Positions 1 through 8,202 of a stretch of 64,000 nucleotides of DNA are shown here, one piece after another (the stretch's first letter is position 1; every line of letters starts with the position of its first letter). The DNA is taken from the NCBI GenBank assembly GCA_013178165.1, contig JABLXG010000005.1, forward strand, positions 179,320-243,319. Reading direction: 5' to 3'. A program made the position numbers and the translations under genes. The notes beneath the pieces were generated by a model. The model was not told where the DNA came from. It saw nothing but the letters and a program-made list of their open reading frames with translations, and ran no database searches. This DNA comes from Anaerolineae bacterium (GTDB lineage Bacteria > Chloroflexota > Anaerolineae > Aggregatilineales > Ch27).

Positions 1-781
1 CCCCCGCATGGCGCTCGTCGATGTCACCCGCATCCCGGAGATGACCGCCATCCATGAGGCGGATGGCATCGTCCTCCTGGGCGCGGCGGTGACGCACACC
101 GCCATCACCCGTTCCACCCTGCTGGAGGCCCGCGCCACCTGCCTGGTGGAAAGTTGCGGTGTGATCGGCGGGCCGCAGGTGCGCAACGTGGGCACGCTCG
201 GCGGCAATGTCGCCCACGCCCTGCCCGCTGGCGACGGCGCCACCTCGCTGATGGCGCTGGCCGCCGAGGCGGAGGTTGCCTGGGGCGATGGGCGGCGGGA
301 ATGGCTGCCGCTGGCGGCGCTCTACCGGGGCGCGGGGCAATCCGCGCTGGATTCGCGGCGCGATGTGCTGGTGCGCTTCCGCTTTCGGTTGGCCGGGGCG
401 AGGGAAGGCAGCGCCTTCAAGCGGGTGATGCGCCCGCAGGGGGTGGCTCTGCCGGTGCTGGGCTGTGCTGTATGGGTGAAACTGGACGAAAGCAAGACGC
501 GCTACGTCGATGCGCGGGTGTGCATCGGCCCGGTCGCGCCGACGCCGATCCTGGCGACCGCCGTCCAGGACGCATTGCGCGGACAGCCATGCAATGACGC
601 TGCGCTGAACGCGGCCATCCGGGCCGCCCATGCCTCGCTGCGCCCCCGCGCCAGCAAGTACCGGGCCACCGCCGAATACCGGCAACTGATGATCGAAACC
701 CTGTTGCGCGGGGCGCTGCCGCTGGCCGTCCGCCGGGCGCAGACAGGCCAGGCGCGGGCGGAAGGACTGGGCCTGGGCTGA
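1..781 (+). CDS. FAD-binding subunit of a molybdenum hydroxylase (xanthine dehydrogenase/CO dehydrogenase type), 5' end missing
   Basis: This is the medium subunit of a xanthine dehydrogenase-family enzyme, which passes electrons from the iron-sulfur subunit to FAD. The reading frame is open from the window edge, so the visible ATG at base 8 is probably internal. The family normally begins with about 45 more residues, including the AGGT FAD-binding segment. The first visible residues match the 'lvDvtrIPEm' segment. The FAD-pyrophosphate motif GGPQVRNVGTLGGNVAHA is seen near residues 54-71 of the visible part, followed by the CO dehydrogenase flavoprotein C-terminal domain. The large and small subunits would be expected just upstream, outside the window. 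Substrate cannot be told from this subunit. Confidence 0.85.
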   Translation, partial: PRMALVDVTRIPEMTAIHEADGIVLLGAAVTHTAITRSTLLEARATCLVESCGVIGGPQVRNVGTLGGNVAHALPAGDGATSLMALAAEAEVAWGDGRREWLPLAALYRGAGQSALDSRRDVLVRFRFRLAGAREGSAFKRVMRPQGVALPVLGCAVWVKLDESKTRYVDARVCIGPVAPTPILATAVQDALRGQPCNDAALNAAIRAAHASLRPRASKYRATAEYRQLMIETLLRGALPLAVRRAQTGQARAEGLGLG

Positions 782-889
782 GGACGGCCTGGCTTTTGTC
801 AGTCCGGAAGAACACACCGGATGCCTGGACAGGCCTCTTGCAGCCCTGTCGGGAGCGATGCCCCGATTACTCCCGGCCCTGTGGCCCTC

Positions 890-2536
890 CTACTTCAACA
901 TCGGCATCTTGATCCCGTGCCGTTTGGCCGCAGCAATAGCCTGCGGATAACCGGCGTCGGCGTGGCGCACTACACCCAGGCCGGGATCGGTGGTCAGGAC
1001 GCGCTCCAGCCGGCGGGCTGCTTCCGGCGTGCCGTCGGCCACGATCACCTGCCCGGCGTGCTGGCTATAGCCGATGCCCACTCCACCGCCATGGTGGAAG
1101 CTGACCCAGGTTGCCCCGCCCACCGCGTTGATCAGGGCGTTGAGGATCGCCCAGTCGCTGACGGCGTCCGTGCCGTCCAGCATCCCCTCCGTCTCGCGGT
1201 TGGGGCTGGCGACCGACCCGGCGTCCAGATGATCGCGCCCGATCACGATCGGAGCCTTGACCGCCCCGCTGGCGACCAGTTCGTTAAAGGCCAGCCCCGC
1301 CCTGGCCCGTTCGCCATAGCCCAGCCAGCAAATGCGTGCCGGCAGGCCCTGGAATTCGAAGCTCTTCTGGGCCATGGTGATCCAGCGGCGAAGGTGATCG
1401 TCCTCCGGGAATAGCTCCAGGATTTTGGCGTCGGTGGTGTAAATGTCCTGCGGGTCGCCGGAAAGGGCTACCCAGCGGAACGGCCCCTTGCCCTCACAGA
1501 ACAGCGGGCGGATATAAGCCGGGACAAAGCCGGGGTAGTTGAAGGCATCAGTGACGCCCGCGTCATAGGCCCGCTGGCGGAGGTTGTTGCCGTAATCGAA
1601 AACGACAGCCCCCGCCGCCTGCATATCCAGCATAGCCCGGCAGTGGGCGGCCATGCTCGCCATACTGCGCTGTTCGTAATCGACCCGGTCGCGCTCGCGC
1701 AGCGCGACGGCTTCCGCCAGGCTCATGCCGTGGGGGACATAGGAGAACGGATCGTGAGCCGGGGTCTGGTCAGTGACGACATCGGGCGTGATGCCCATGC
1801 GCACCAGGCGCGGCAGGACATCAGCGGCGTTGCCCAGCAGCCCGATCGATTTCGGCGTGCCGGTGCGCAACGCGTCTTCCACCCGCTGCAGGGCGTCCTC
1901 CAGGTCATCGGTCGATTCGTCCAGGTAGCGGGTGCGCAGCCGCCGCGCAATCATGGCCGGGTCGATCTCCACGATCAGGGCTACGCCTTCGTTCATGGTC
2001 ACCGCGCGCGGCTGCGCCCCGCCCATCTCGCCCAGCCCGGCAGTCAGGACGAACTTGCCGCGCAGCGATCCCCAGCCCTGCTGGCGGGCCAGGCTGCCAA
2101 AGGTCTCGTAGGTGCCCTGCAGGATACCCTGCGTGCCGATGTAAATCCACGATCCGGCGGTCATCTGGCCGTACATGATCAGGCCGCGACGCTCCAGCTC
2201 ATCGAAATGCTCCTGCGTGGCCCAGTGAGGGACCAGGTTGCTGTTGGCGATCAGGACGCGCGGCGCGTCAGGATGGGTTTTGAAGACGGCCACCGGCTTG
2301 CCGCTCTGGACAAGCAGTGTCTCGTCGTTTTCCAGCTCCTTGAGCGTGGCAATGATCGCGTCGAAGGCTTCCCAGTTGCGGGCCGCCCGTCCGCGCCCAC
2401 CGTAGACGATCAGGTTGTCAGGGTCGCGGGCCACGTCGGGGTCGAGGTTGTTCATCAGCATGCGCATGGCGGCTTCCTGCAGCCAACTTTTGCAGGTGAT
2501 CTGTGTCCCGCGCGGCGCCCGAATCACACGGCTCAT
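890..2536 (-). CDS. hutU: urocanate hydratase
   Basis: Urocanase converts urocanate to imidazolonepropionate, the second step of histidine degradation, in the cytoplasm with tightly bound NAD+. The 548-residue length is typical. Visible family motifs are the N-terminal [51 protein letters not shown], the ICWLGYGER segment that holds the active-site Cys of characterised urocanases, and [17 protein letters not shown] near the C terminus. The ATG has AAGGA nine bases upstream. A TACAAT -10-like hexamer lies at 2585-2590 without a good -35. No hutH, hutI or hutG is nearby, so the other pathway genes must lie elsewhere. It is convergent with the preceding FAD-subunit gene. Confidence 0.97.
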   Translation of the reverse strand: MSRVIRAPRGTQITCKSWLQEAAMRMLMNNLDPDVARDPDNLIVYGGRGRAARNWEAFDAIIATLKELENDETLLVQSGKPVAVFKTHPDAPRVLIANSNLVPHWATQEHFDELERRGLIMYGQMTAGSWIYIGTQGILQGTYETFGSLARQQGWGSLRGKFVLTAGLGEMGGAQPRAVTMNEGVALIVEIDPAMIARRLRTRYLDESTDDLEDALQRVEDALRTGTPKSIGLLGNAADVLPRLVRMGITPDVVTDQTPAHDPFSYVPHGMSLAEAVALRERDRVDYEQRSMASMAAHCRAMLDMQAAGAVVFDYGNNLRQRAYDAGVTDAFNYPGFVPAYIRPLFCEGKGPFRWVALSGDPQDIYTTDAKILELFPEDDHLRRWITMAQKSFEFQGLPARICWLGYGERARAGLAFNELVASGAVKAPIVIGRDHLDAGSVASPNRETEGMLDGTDAVSDWAILNALINAVGGATWVSFHHGGGVGIGYSQHAGQVIVADGTPEAARRLERVLTTDPGLGVVRHADAGYPQAIAAAKRHGIKMPMLK

Positions 2537-2741
2537 GAGGATTCGTCCTTTCGTGGCACAAGCCTACCCGATGGATCGATCCCGATTGTAGCACAGGAGC
2601 CTGCAGAGATTCTCCCGGCGGGGGGACAAGCAGCAAAAGAAGGAGGCCGGGAGGCAGGAGGCAAGAGAAAGCAGGTCAGGGCGCGGAGCCTTGCCTGTAC
2701 GTTCGACTCCCTAGCCTGCTGCCCGCCCCCCCGAAAAGCAG

Positions 2742-2773
2742 CGCGCCTGAGGCAACCGGCAGCCTCAGGCGCG
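2742..2773 (-). terminator. terminator hairpin closing the rpmH-jag operon
   Basis: A perfect 12-bp inverted repeat (CGCGCCTGAGGC and its complement, 8-base loop) lies 28 bases past the jag stop. On the minus strand it is followed by a short T-rich run (CTGCTTTTC). The rest of the 2537-2800 gap shows no gene; a purine-rich stretch at about 2626-2680 is noted separately. Confidence 0.7.
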
Positions 2774-2800
2774 TGAACAGACACCTTGGAAGATGAAAGG

Positions 2801-3703
2801 TTAACGATTCTTGACCGGCACGATGGTGACTTTGCGATTTTCGCCTTCGCCCACGCTTTCGGTATAAACATCCGTGCGGTCGCGCAGGGAAAGGTGGATG
2901 ATCCGCCGCTCATAAGCCGGCATCGGTTCCAGGTTGATGGTGCGGCCCCGCAGGGTAGCCTGCTTGGCCATGCGCAGGGCCAGGCTTTGCAGGCGCTGCT
3001 CGCGGCGGGCTTTATAGTGCTCCACATCCACCACTAGATCGGTGCGGCGCTGCAATTCGCGGCTGACGATCAGGCGGGTGATGTACTGGAGCGCGGCCAG
3101 CGTCTCGCCGCGCCGCCCAATCAGGACGCCCAGGTCCTTGCCGGTGATCTGCAGGACCAGCGGGCCGCTCTCGTTTTCGTCGGCAGGCTCGGCGTAGCTG
3201 GCTTCCACGCTGGCGCTGATGCCCATCTTGCCCAGCAATTCCTGCAGGGTTTCCACCGCGGTGTGCGCTTCCTCGTCATCGGGCGCAGCGGCGATGCGGG
3301 CGGGTAACGGCAGGTCGCTGCCAGGCTCATCGTCTTCGGCCAGGTCCCCCTGAGCCGGGAGATCGGCTGCCTCGAGAGCGGCGGACTTTTCCGCCCCACC
3401 AGTGGCAGTCCGGCTCTTCGACCGGCGACGGTGGCGCCGCGATCGGGGCGCTGGCTGGCCTTCGGCGGTAGTTTGCTGCTGGCGGGAGGCTCTTTCGGCG
3501 CGGGCAGGGGTGGGTGCGCTTGGCGCCAGGAGGGTCAGGCGAACTTTGGCCGGGCGTCCGCCGATGCCGAACAACCCCCGGCTGGATTCTTCAAGGACTT
3601 CGACGATCACGTTTTTGCTGTCGGCGCCCAGTTTGGCCAGACCGTTCTTGATCGCCGTCTCAACGTCTGGCCCGGTCGCCTCGACGAACCGTGGTTCGTT
3701 CAT
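2801..3703 (-). CDS. jag: Jag/KhpB-type RNA-binding protein (Jag-N, KH and R3H domains)
   Basis: Cytoplasmic RNA-binding protein of the SpoIIIJ-associated/KhpB family, linked in other bacteria to cell-envelope control together with YidC. In order: a Jag-N domain (residues 1-55, with GLFGIGGRPAKV), a long low-complexity charged linker (about 60-150), a KH domain with the GxxG loop IGRRGE (about 195-230), and a C-terminal R3H domain (YERRIIHLSLRD). A TTG six bases upstream is also in frame, but AGGGG lies 7 bases before the ATG and only one base before the TTG, so the ATG is chosen, giving 300 residues. It is the last gene of the operon, 20 bases after yidC. Confidence 0.94.
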   Translation of the reverse strand: MNEPRFVEATGPDVETAIKNGLAKLGADSKNVIVEVLEESSRGLFGIGGRPAKVRLTLLAPSAPTPARAERASRQQQTTAEGQPAPRSRRHRRRSKSRTATGGAEKSAALEAADLPAQGDLAEDDEPGSDLPLPARIAAAPDDEEAHTAVETLQELLGKMGISASVEASYAEPADENESGPLVLQITGKDLGVLIGRRGETLAALQYITRLIVSRELQRRTDLVVDVEHYKARREQRLQSLALRMAKQATLRGRTINLEPMPAYERRIIHLSLRDRTDVYTESVGEGENRKVTIVPVKNR

Positions 3704-3723
3704 GGTCAAGCCCCTCTATCATT

Positions 3724-4506
3724 TCACTTTGCTGGTGTCGACTTGCGCGGCGATGGCTCACCAGCCGGCGGGTTAGCATTCTGGCCGCGCTTGAAGGGGA
3801 GCAGGTTGCTCAGGTTGGCTTTCCCCATCATGGCGTACTGGACGATCCCGATCAGGTTCGACACGACGAAGTACACCGACAGGCCGGAGGCAAAAGACAG
3901 CGAGAAGAAGAAGAACATGATCGGCATGACGGTGTTCATTGAGCGTGTCATCGCGGCAGCCTGGCCGCCGTCATCGGTGGCCGGCGGGGTGAGCAGGCGC
4001 TGCTGGGCCCAGGTGGTGATCAGCACGAGCACCGGCAGCACGTAGAACGGATCCGGCTCAGCCAGATTCATCCACAGGAACTGGTTGCTGAGCGGGATGA
4101 GCTGGTTCAGTTGTGGCACCAGGATGCGCCCGGAGAGATCGAGGAGCTGAAGCGGGGTGGCCCCCAGTACCTGGATGATCGCCTGGTAGAGGCCGATCAG
4201 GATGGGAAACTGGATCAGCAGCGGCAGGCAGCCGCCAGCCGGGTTGATCCCCGCCTCGCGGTACAGTTCCATCTGCGCCTGAGCCAGTTTTTCGCGGTCG
4301 CCCTTGTACTTTTCCTGGAGCTTCTTGAGCTTGGGCTGCAGTTCCTGCTGGACCTTCAGCGAGCGCTGCTGCTGAACGGTCAGCGGGTGGGTGAGCAGGC
4401 GAATCAGGATGGTGAAGGCCACGATCGCCAGGACGGTGTTTTGCCCCAGGAGCTGGTACAGAAAGACCAGCACGGTGATGAACGGGTTGAGGATGAGATC
4501 CCACAT
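3724..4506 (-). CDS. yidC: YidC/Oxa1/SpoIIIJ-type membrane protein insertase
   Basis: Inserts and folds inner-membrane proteins, alone or with SecYEG. At 260 residues it is the short form without the large periplasmic domain of proteobacterial YidC. The first helix pair carries Arg36 in the segment FTILIRLLTHPL, the position of the hydrophilic-groove arginine of the family. A charged cytoplasmic hairpin (about 45-85) follows, then the signature AGINPAGGCLPLLIQFPI and further helices ending in VYFVVSNLIGIVQY. The tail is basic and proline-rich. It follows the PQQ lipoprotein by 15 bases and precedes jag by 20, so all are likely cotranscribed. Confidence 0.97.
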   Translation of the reverse strand: MWDLILNPFITVLVFLYQLLGQNTVLAIVAFTILIRLLTHPLTVQQQRSLKVQQELQPKLKKLQEKYKGDREKLAQAQMELYREAGINPAGGCLPLLIQFPILIGLYQAIIQVLGATPLQLLDLSGRILVPQLNQLIPLSNQFLWMNLAEPDPFYVLPVLVLITTWAQQRLLTPPATDDGGQAAAMTRSMNTVMPIMFFFFSLSFASGLSVYFVVSNLIGIVQYAMMGKANLSNLLPFKRGQNANPPAGEPSPRKSTPAK

Positions 4507-4521
4507 GGTGTTTTTCCCTGG

Positions 4522-5661
4522 TTATTGGCTTTGTTGGCTGGCGGCGACCGGCGGGTAAGTCCAGACGACCTTACCTTCCAGATCGAAGGCCACGAGCTGA
4601 CGATCCTGGGACATGGTGCTGACGACCAGCAGGTCGTCATTCAGCAGGATCAGGTTACTGAGGATGTCCCCGCCGACCGGCTGCTGCCAGACGGGCGTCC
4701 CGCTGGTGCGGTTGACCGCGTACAGGGTGTCATCCCGGGAGCCAATGATCAGCAGGTCGCCGGCAACCAGCGGGCTGGTGCGGATGCCTTCGCGGGCGAC
4801 TTTGCGCTGCCAGACCGGGGTGAAGGTTCCGGTTTCCAGCGCGTAGACATTGCCGCTCATGTCCCCGGCATAAAGCACGCCGTCAGCCACCGTCGGGGTG
4901 TCCCAGACCCAGTTTTCCGCCTGGAAGGTATTGATGATGGTTCCATCAGCGGCGTTGACGGCGACGATCGTGCGCGTGAACGTGCCGACATACAGCACGC
5001 CATCATCGTAAACCGGGGCGCCGGCGATGGCCCCGCCCAGGTTCTGCCGCCATAATTCCTGGCCACTGGCCAGGGTCAGCGCATACAGGTGCTTGTCCAG
5101 CGAGGCAACATAAACCACGTCATCTACCACCAGCGGGGCCGCCCAGACGCCCTGGCCTGTCTCAAAGAACCATTCCTTCTGGCCGGTGCGCTGGTTGAGG
5201 GCCATCACGCCATGATTGCCGATGCCCACCAGCACTTTGCCAGAGGCGACCGTCAGCCCGGCGATAATCCGGGAGGTGGCGTCCTCATTCACCCACAGCA
5301 ACTGGCCGTTGTCCCGGTTGATGGCGTAGACCTTGTGGTCATAACCGCCTGCGTAGACCACATCCTCGGTGACGGCGGGTGTGGCGTAAAACTGGGTATG
5401 GCCCCGCAATTCGTCGCCCGGCGCGGGGAATTCCCAGCGGGCAACCCCGCTGCTGTTAAAGCGTGTCACGCGGTCCAGGTAGGCCATGATCAGGCCATCG
5501 TCGCCGGCGGTCACGCCGGCCCAGCTTCCAGCTACTGAGACAGGCCCGCAGCCCGCCACCAGCAGCACCAGCGCCAGAATCAACCACAGGCCGCGCCGCA
5601 GGAATACGACCGGCTGGTGAGCGTTCTGCCGCTCCACGAACGGAGAGATCATCGTCTTCAA
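4522..5661 (-). CDS. PQQ-type beta-propeller lipoprotein (BamB-like repeats)
   Basis: A predicted surface lipoprotein of 379 residues. It has an N-terminal hydrophobic helix ending in the lipobox LVAGC (Cys at about residue 38), then at least seven PQQ-like propeller repeats, seen as recurring 'VYAGGYDHKVYAINRDNGQLLW' type blades: each has a VYxGxxDxxxYAL core and a W five to ten residues later. Such propellers serve as protein-interaction scaffolds (BamB in diderms); the role here is unknown. Start: TTG has AAGGAG five bases upstream, whereas the next ATG is fourteen bases from it, so TTG is chosen. It sits between yidD and yidC, an unusual place, which suggests a role in membrane-protein biogenesis (inference). 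Confidence 0.85.
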   Translation of the reverse strand: MKTMISPFVERQNAHQPVVFLRRGLWLILALVLLVAGCGPVSVAGSWAGVTAGDDGLIMAYLDRVTRFNSSGVARWEFPAPGDELRGHTQFYATPAVTEDVVYAGGYDHKVYAINRDNGQLLWVNEDATSRIIAGLTVASGKVLVGIGNHGVMALNQRTGQKEWFFETGQGVWAAPLVVDDVVYVASLDKHLYALTLASGQELWRQNLGGAIAGAPVYDDGVLYVGTFTRTIVAVNAADGTIINTFQAENWVWDTPTVADGVLYAGDMSGNVYALETGTFTPVWQRKVAREGIRTSPLVAGDLLIIGSRDDTLYAVNRTSGTPVWQQPVGGDILSNLILLNDDLLVVSTMSQDRQLVAFDLEGKVVWTYPPVAASQQSQ

Positions 5662-5670
5662 TGTTGCTCC

Positions 5671-5883
5671 TTAAGGAACGGGATCATACCCACCGGGATT
5701 GAGCGGATGACAGCGGGCAATGCGCTTGATCCCCAGCCAGCCTCCTTTAAAGAGGCCGTACTTGTCAATCGCCTGGTAGGTGTAGACCGAACAACTGGGT
5801 GTAAAACGACAGCTGGGCGGCAGCACGCGGGATAACGTCAACTGGTACAGCCGGATCAACAGCAGGACAGGCCGCTTTAACAT
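5671..5883 (-). CDS. yidD: membrane protein insertion efficiency factor YidD
   Basis: A 70-residue protein of the YidD (UPF0161) family, thought to aid YidC-dependent insertion at the inner face of the membrane. The diagnostic core [15 protein letters not shown] is present (residues about 25-39), followed by [23 protein letters not shown], a complete match to the family pattern with its three conserved cysteines. It begins 105 bases after rnpA and ends 9 bases before the lipoprotein start, in the classical order rpmH-rnpA-yidD-yidC. Confidence 0.96.
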   Translation of the reverse strand: MLKRPVLLLIRLYQLTLSRVLPPSCRFTPSCSVYTYQAIDKYGLFKGGWLGIKRIARCHPLNPGGYDPVP

Positions 5884-5988
5884 CTGCTTCTCTCAAGGCG
5901 CCAATACATCTTATTATGGTTGTGCGGTTGTGCAGGCGGCGAAAGCACCATAGCCGGGCCAGCCGGACTGCTGCGCCGATGCTATCAG

Positions 5989-6321
5989 TTATAGCAGATT
6001 AGCCCGGCGTAGCCCAACCGCCATCGCTTCCAGCAGTTCCGGGTATGGGCAGGTCAGCGCCGGTGGGCGCGGGATGACGATCACGTCGTACCCCTGCGCG
6101 ATCCGGGAATGCCAGTGCCGGGTAGCCTCGCGGATGCGGCGCTTGACCCGGTTTCGGGCCACCGCGCTGCCCAGCCGGCGCGTCGTAATGATGCCGTAGC
6201 GGTTGTGAGGCAGGTGATTGGGAACCAGGGCCAGGACCAGCAGCGGGTGGGCATAGGTACGCCCTTCCCTGCGTACACGCAGGAAATCCTCATCACGCCG
6301 GAGCCGCAGACGTCGCCGCAT
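5989..6321 (-). CDS. rnpA: ribonuclease P protein component
   Basis: Protein subunit of RNase P, which binds the catalytic RNA and the 5' leader of precursor tRNAs. It is 110 residues, the usual size. The RNR signature is seen as ARNRVKRRIREA (residues 55-66), with the preceding basic N terminus and a RYGIITTRRLG strand. GAGGAG directly abuts the ATG, so translation may be coupled to rpmH, whose stop lies 4 bases upstream. A small gap of 105 bases to yidD shows no clear signal. Confidence 0.96.
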   Translation of the reverse strand: MRRRLRLRRDEDFLRVRREGRTYAHPLLVLALVPNHLPHNRYGIITTRRLGSAVARNRVKRRIREATRHWHSRIAQGYDVIVIPRPPALTCPYPELLEAMAVGLRRANLL

Positions 6322-6325
6322 CTCC

Positions 6326-6502
6326 TCAGGAGGCGTTCCAGTTCGTCTTCTTGACGTGCGCCACCTGCACGGTCAGGCGATGACGCCCCTTGGCCCGGCG
6401 CGCCTTGAGCACGGCGCGACCGGTGCGGGTGCGCATCCGCATACGGAAACCATGAACGCGCAGACGGCGACGCTTCTTGGGTTGCCAGGTACGCTTGGGC
6501 AT
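6326..6502 (-). CDS. rpmH: 50S ribosomal protein L34
   Basis: A short gene found by reading the minus strand. It encodes 58 residues beginning [19 protein letters not shown], followed by [19 protein letters not shown], the unmistakable L34 signature. The C-terminal extension ([18 protein letters not shown]) makes it somewhat longer than the 44-47 residues of most bacteria. It is the first gene of the rpmH-rnpA-yidD-yidC-jag operon and has a strong promoter about 85 bases upstream. In many bacteria this gene lies next to oriC/dnaA; here the other flank is an insertion sequence and then rho, and no clear DnaA boxes were seen. Confidence 0.95.
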   Translation of the reverse strand: MPKRTWQPKKRRRLRVHGFRMRMRTRTGRAVLKARRAKGRHRLTVQVAHVKKTNWNAS

Positions 6503-6584
6503 AGTCGTTGTGAACCCTTCTCAAGCCTAGTGATACCGAAAAACCGCCCAGATCGGACGGATTGCGAGCCAAGCACGGCGCTTC

Positions 6585-6613
6585 AGTATAACCGATCGGG
6601 ATCGCGCGGTCAA
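6585..6613 (-). promoter_or_regulatory. sigma-70-type promoter of the rpmH operon
   Basis: On the minus strand TTGACC (6613-6608), 17 bases, then TATACT (6590-6585): five of six matches in each hexamer with ideal spacing. It points at rpmH, 83 bases downstream, and lies just outside the inserted IS element. Confidence 0.75.
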
Positions 6614-6701
6614 CCGTATTTTTTGCGCCGTGCGCTGGCCAGCCTGGCTGGCGACTCTGGCCAACGCCAGCACGATGCCAGCCGGCTGTGATACACTACC
6701 C

Positions 6702-6711
6702 TTCTGTATCC
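6702..6711. repeat. 10-bp target-site duplication, left copy
   Basis: TTCTGTATCC directly abuts the IS end and is repeated exactly at 7923-7932 on the other side, as expected for the 8-10 bp duplications made by ISAs1-family transposition. Confidence 0.93.
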
Positions 6712-7922
6712 CAGGGCGATTGCATCAAATTTGTTCCAGTAACCGTTCAAGGAAGGTGATATCAAGGCCGGCCTTGAAGCGTTTGGTGCGGATACTCCCC
6801 TTGGAAGAGTCCTTTTTGATAATGTTGAGCGCCAGTTGTCGCAAGATCGCCATGTTGTGGGCGGCGTGCCCGAGGCGGACCCGGGCATTGTCCTCTCTGA
6901 AGATGACGTCCAGGACCCAGTGAAGACTATTTTCAACCGCCCAGTGGAAGCGCGTGGCATCCAGGAGGGGTTCAGCCTCAGCGGGCAAGCTGCTGATGTA
7001 GTAGGCCGTGTTGAGCTCGGTCTTGTCTGGAAGTCGTCGCTCACGTTGCACCCGTATAATGGTCTGCAAATCAGTCCAACCCTCATAATTGCGGAGGTAT
7101 TCGAAGGCCAGGGGGTCACTGATGGCCCAGCACCGCCGAATTTCGATGCGTCCATGGCCTTTATTGATGGTTTCGGCATAGCTGTGTGGCATCTGAGCGA
7201 ATTGCACGTTGTCCGCATGCGCGAACCAGTCTTGAATGTCCTGGTGCAAGTGCCCCTGATTGTCTTTGACCCGCAGCACGTAGTCGGCCTTTTCATCGCG
7301 AATCGCCTGGGCGATCTTGGTTTGAGCACCCATCGCATCGACCGTGACAATACAGCCCGCCACTTTCAACTGGCGTAGCAGCGGCGGAATCGCCGTGATT
7401 TCATTCGATTTCGCGTCTGTCTTCCACTGCCCCAAGGCAATGCCGTTGTGCGTGGCCCACGCATTGACCATATGGATGGCGTCTTTGCCGAGGCTTCGGT
7501 TATGGCTGCGCCGTGCTGTCTTGCCGTCAATCGCAATGACTTGACCTCTACTCACCCGAAAGACCCCTTCCACCCAGCGCATGAACGCCGTCTGAAATGC
7601 CTCAGCATCCAACGCCGCGAAAAAGCGCCCGAACGTGTCGTGCGACGGTATCCCATGCGGCAGGTCGAGAAAAGGTGCAACCATTCTTGCTTCGCTTTAC
7701 CGAAGCTCTCCACATCCACCCAGCTCTCCGCTCCCGCAATAACGGCGCACACCGTTATCACGATGATATCGATGAGCTTGTGATCGCAACGCCCCTCCAC
7801 TCGGGGATCGGGCAGGTCCCGAAAACTGATGAGTAAGCTGATCGGGTTTTCGTCTGACATAGTGCCTCCTGGTTAGAGGCATCCTATTATTCCCTATCAG
7901 CACTTTTGATGCGATTGCCCTG
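6712..7922 (-). mobile_element. complete ISAs1-family insertion sequence (1211 bp)
   Basis: The element is bounded by 18-bp terminal inverted repeats: CAGGGCGATTGCATCAAA at 6712-6729 and, on the minus strand from 7922, CAGGGCAATCGCATCAAA (16 of 18 identical). Both ends abut the same 10-bp sequence. It carries one transposase gene in two frames. Its outer 125 bp on the transposase-start side are identical to the copy that begins at 63876, which fixes this boundary independently. It is inserted between the divergent promoters of rpmH and rho. Confidence 0.95.
6725..7860 (-). pseudogene. ISAs1-family transposase, split by a -1 frameshift
   Basis: DDE transposase related to the E. coli H-repeat proteins. 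The N-terminal part reads from ATG 7860 in one frame (MSDENPISLLISFRDLPDP ... WVDVESFGKAKQEWLHLF). The catalytic part lies in the next frame (from about 7684: DLPHGIPSHDTFGRFF, VIAIDGKT, VTVDAMGAQ, HWAVENSLHW), with the three acidic positions visible. The two halves join exactly if the ribosome slips back one base on the C-TTTT-C run at 7674-7669, giving HLF-LDLPHG as in relatives. So this is either programmed -1 frameshifting, a lost T, or a sequencing error. The stop codon lies inside the right inverted repeat. Confidence 0.88.
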
Positions 7923-7932
7923 TTCTGTATCC
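7923..7932. repeat. 10-bp target-site duplication, right copy
   Basis: TTCTGTATCC, identical to 6702-6711, immediately outside the IS end. Removing the element and one copy restores an uninterrupted intergenic region of roughly 480 bp between rpmH and rho. Confidence 0.93.
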
Positions 7933-7940
7933 AGTCTGTC

Positions 7941-7969
7941 TTGATTCCGTCTCGAAGGTGTGCTATAGT
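7941..7969 (+). promoter_or_regulatory. sigma-70-type promoter of rho
   Basis: TTGATT, 17 bases, TATAGT (four and five of six consensus matches). It starts only 8 bases beyond the IS target duplication, and the long leader to the rho start (about 230 bases) leaves room for the autogenous Rho-dependent control known in other bacteria, though no specific structure was proved here. Confidence 0.65.
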
Positions 7970-8202
7970 GATGGCGACGCGGTTCCCCGGTACGTCACGG
8001 TAATTGCGTTATTCCACGACCCACGCCCATTTTTGTGCTGACTGTTAACTGACCAGCGGACGGTGACCACCTGTGGGCTTGAAACCGCGTTTACCTGGCT
8101 GTAACAGGTAAACTCCCCTGGCATATTCGTACTGACCGGCCTCCCTGCCGTTGTTCACCCCCTGGTGTGGGCGAAAGCCCCCCTCCACTGTGGAGCTTCT
8201 CA

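Noticed and set aside
2698..2720. GTTCGACTCC resembling a tRNA T-loop
   Set aside because: No matching acceptor or anticodon stems on either strand.
1643..2776. Long plus-strand open frame over hutU
   Set aside because: Antisense shadow of urocanate hydratase in a GC-rich genome; composition is Arg/Pro/Gly/His-rich without a motif or RBS.
7933..8202. Possible oriC next to rpmH, with TTATTCCACGA and CCTGTGGGC
   Set aside because: No clear cluster of DnaA boxes (TTATCCACA-like); dnaA and dnaN are absent, so origin is not supported.
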